Shown here in pieces: positions 63,589 to 64,000 of a DNA stretch of 64,000 bases. Source of the DNA: Liolophura sinensis. Its lineage: Eukaryota > Mollusca > Polyplacophora > Chitonida > Chitonidae. The notes under the pieces are model-generated. The model ran no database searches, was not told the DNA's origin, and saw nothing but the letters and a program-made list of their open reading frames with translations. Every line of letters starts with the position of its first letter. The stretch's first letter is position 1. Position numbers and translations under genes: made by a program. The stretch lies in NCBI RefSeq assembly GCF_032854445.1, contig NC_088305.1:25630628-25694627 (forward strand). Reading direction: 5' to 3'.

Positions 63589-63806
63589 TTTCTTGATTCA
63601 GATTAACGGGGGATAACTTCATACAAACACTTCTCAAGGCTAAGGCTCTTGCAGTTATCTAGAACGAAGAAGTGTTTATGCAATTCCATTCACAATTGCC
63701 ATTTAAATGAGCAAGGAAATGTTGAGGAGTCTTGATTTACAATTGGGCTGATGTCCTGAAAAGACCAAAATAAAGTAAAGTGAACGGATTAAACTTTTGT
63801 TGCAGA

Positions 63807-63813
63807 CCGGAAG
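63807..63813 (+). promoter_or_regulatory. ETS-like CCGGAAG upstream of FBXL18
   Basis: About 220 bp upstream of the FBXL18 start. The flanking 63780-63845 also has a TTTTGTTGCAG acceptor-like and an AAAG/GTACGAG donor-like sequence on the plus strand, which could mark a divergent transcript leaving the window. Position-based inference only. Confidence 0.25.
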
Positions 63814-64000
63814 CTTGGGAAAGCAGCTAAAAATAAAGGTACGAGTCTTTTCTGGGTCCTGTCATACATTTTTCCGGTCCGCCGTCAAGTACATCTCCCG
63901 AGTTGTACCTGTAAACCACCTCTTGAAACGTGGGATGTACAAATTTCGGGGTTTTAGGAAAACCAAAGTTGACCAAAATTAACAAGAATGAAAAGTCTAC

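Noticed and set aside
1-64000. CRISPR array interpretation of the short regular repeats
   Set aside because: Units are tandem without unique spacers, and the genes are plainly eukaryotic.

Overview
The window looks like nuclear DNA from a lophotrochozoan, most likely a mollusc. The genes have many small exons with GT-AG introns. Introns and spacers carry at least fifteen copies of a tRNA-derived SINE whose body and AAAT-type tail resemble mollusc SINEs. Short, highly repeated minisatellites are unusually dense. The species call is inference from repeat style.

Three protein genes on the minus strand lie head to tail and can be assembled exon by exon with consistent splice phases. (1) FBXL18 (63588 to 51967): ten exons, 720 residues, an F-box followed by leucine-rich repeats. 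(2) TERB1 (48556 to 31184): nineteen exons, about 1175 residues. It is the meiotic telomere-tethering protein, with N-terminal armadillo-type repeats, a long variable middle, a TERB2-binding-like Cys/His segment and C-terminal Myb domains. Unlike the mammalian protein as I remember it, it ends in two Myb domains, and the second looks like a telobox (TRF-type) domain. One exon carries an apparent one-base frame break. (3) An unrecognised seven-exon gene (28779 to 19765) encodes 289 residues. A 79-codon open frame lies between genes 2 and 3.

On the plus strand, the first 10 kb hold a tentative four-exon gene (2587-7449, 100 residues) whose introns and 3' flank are filled with minisatellites. 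The rest of the left third is repeats: arrays with units of about 42-45, 19, 20, 30, 64 and 51 bp, a (GA)n tract, SINEs and a mariner-related remnant. Many long open frames here are only translations of these arrays.

The most notable signals are the extra telobox-like Myb domain in TERB1 and a 20-bp minisatellite in FBXL18 intron 2. Its unit is the exon-2 splice donor itself, so dozens of live or disabled copies of that donor follow the real one. No CRISPR, rRNA, intact transposon or retroviral element was seen.
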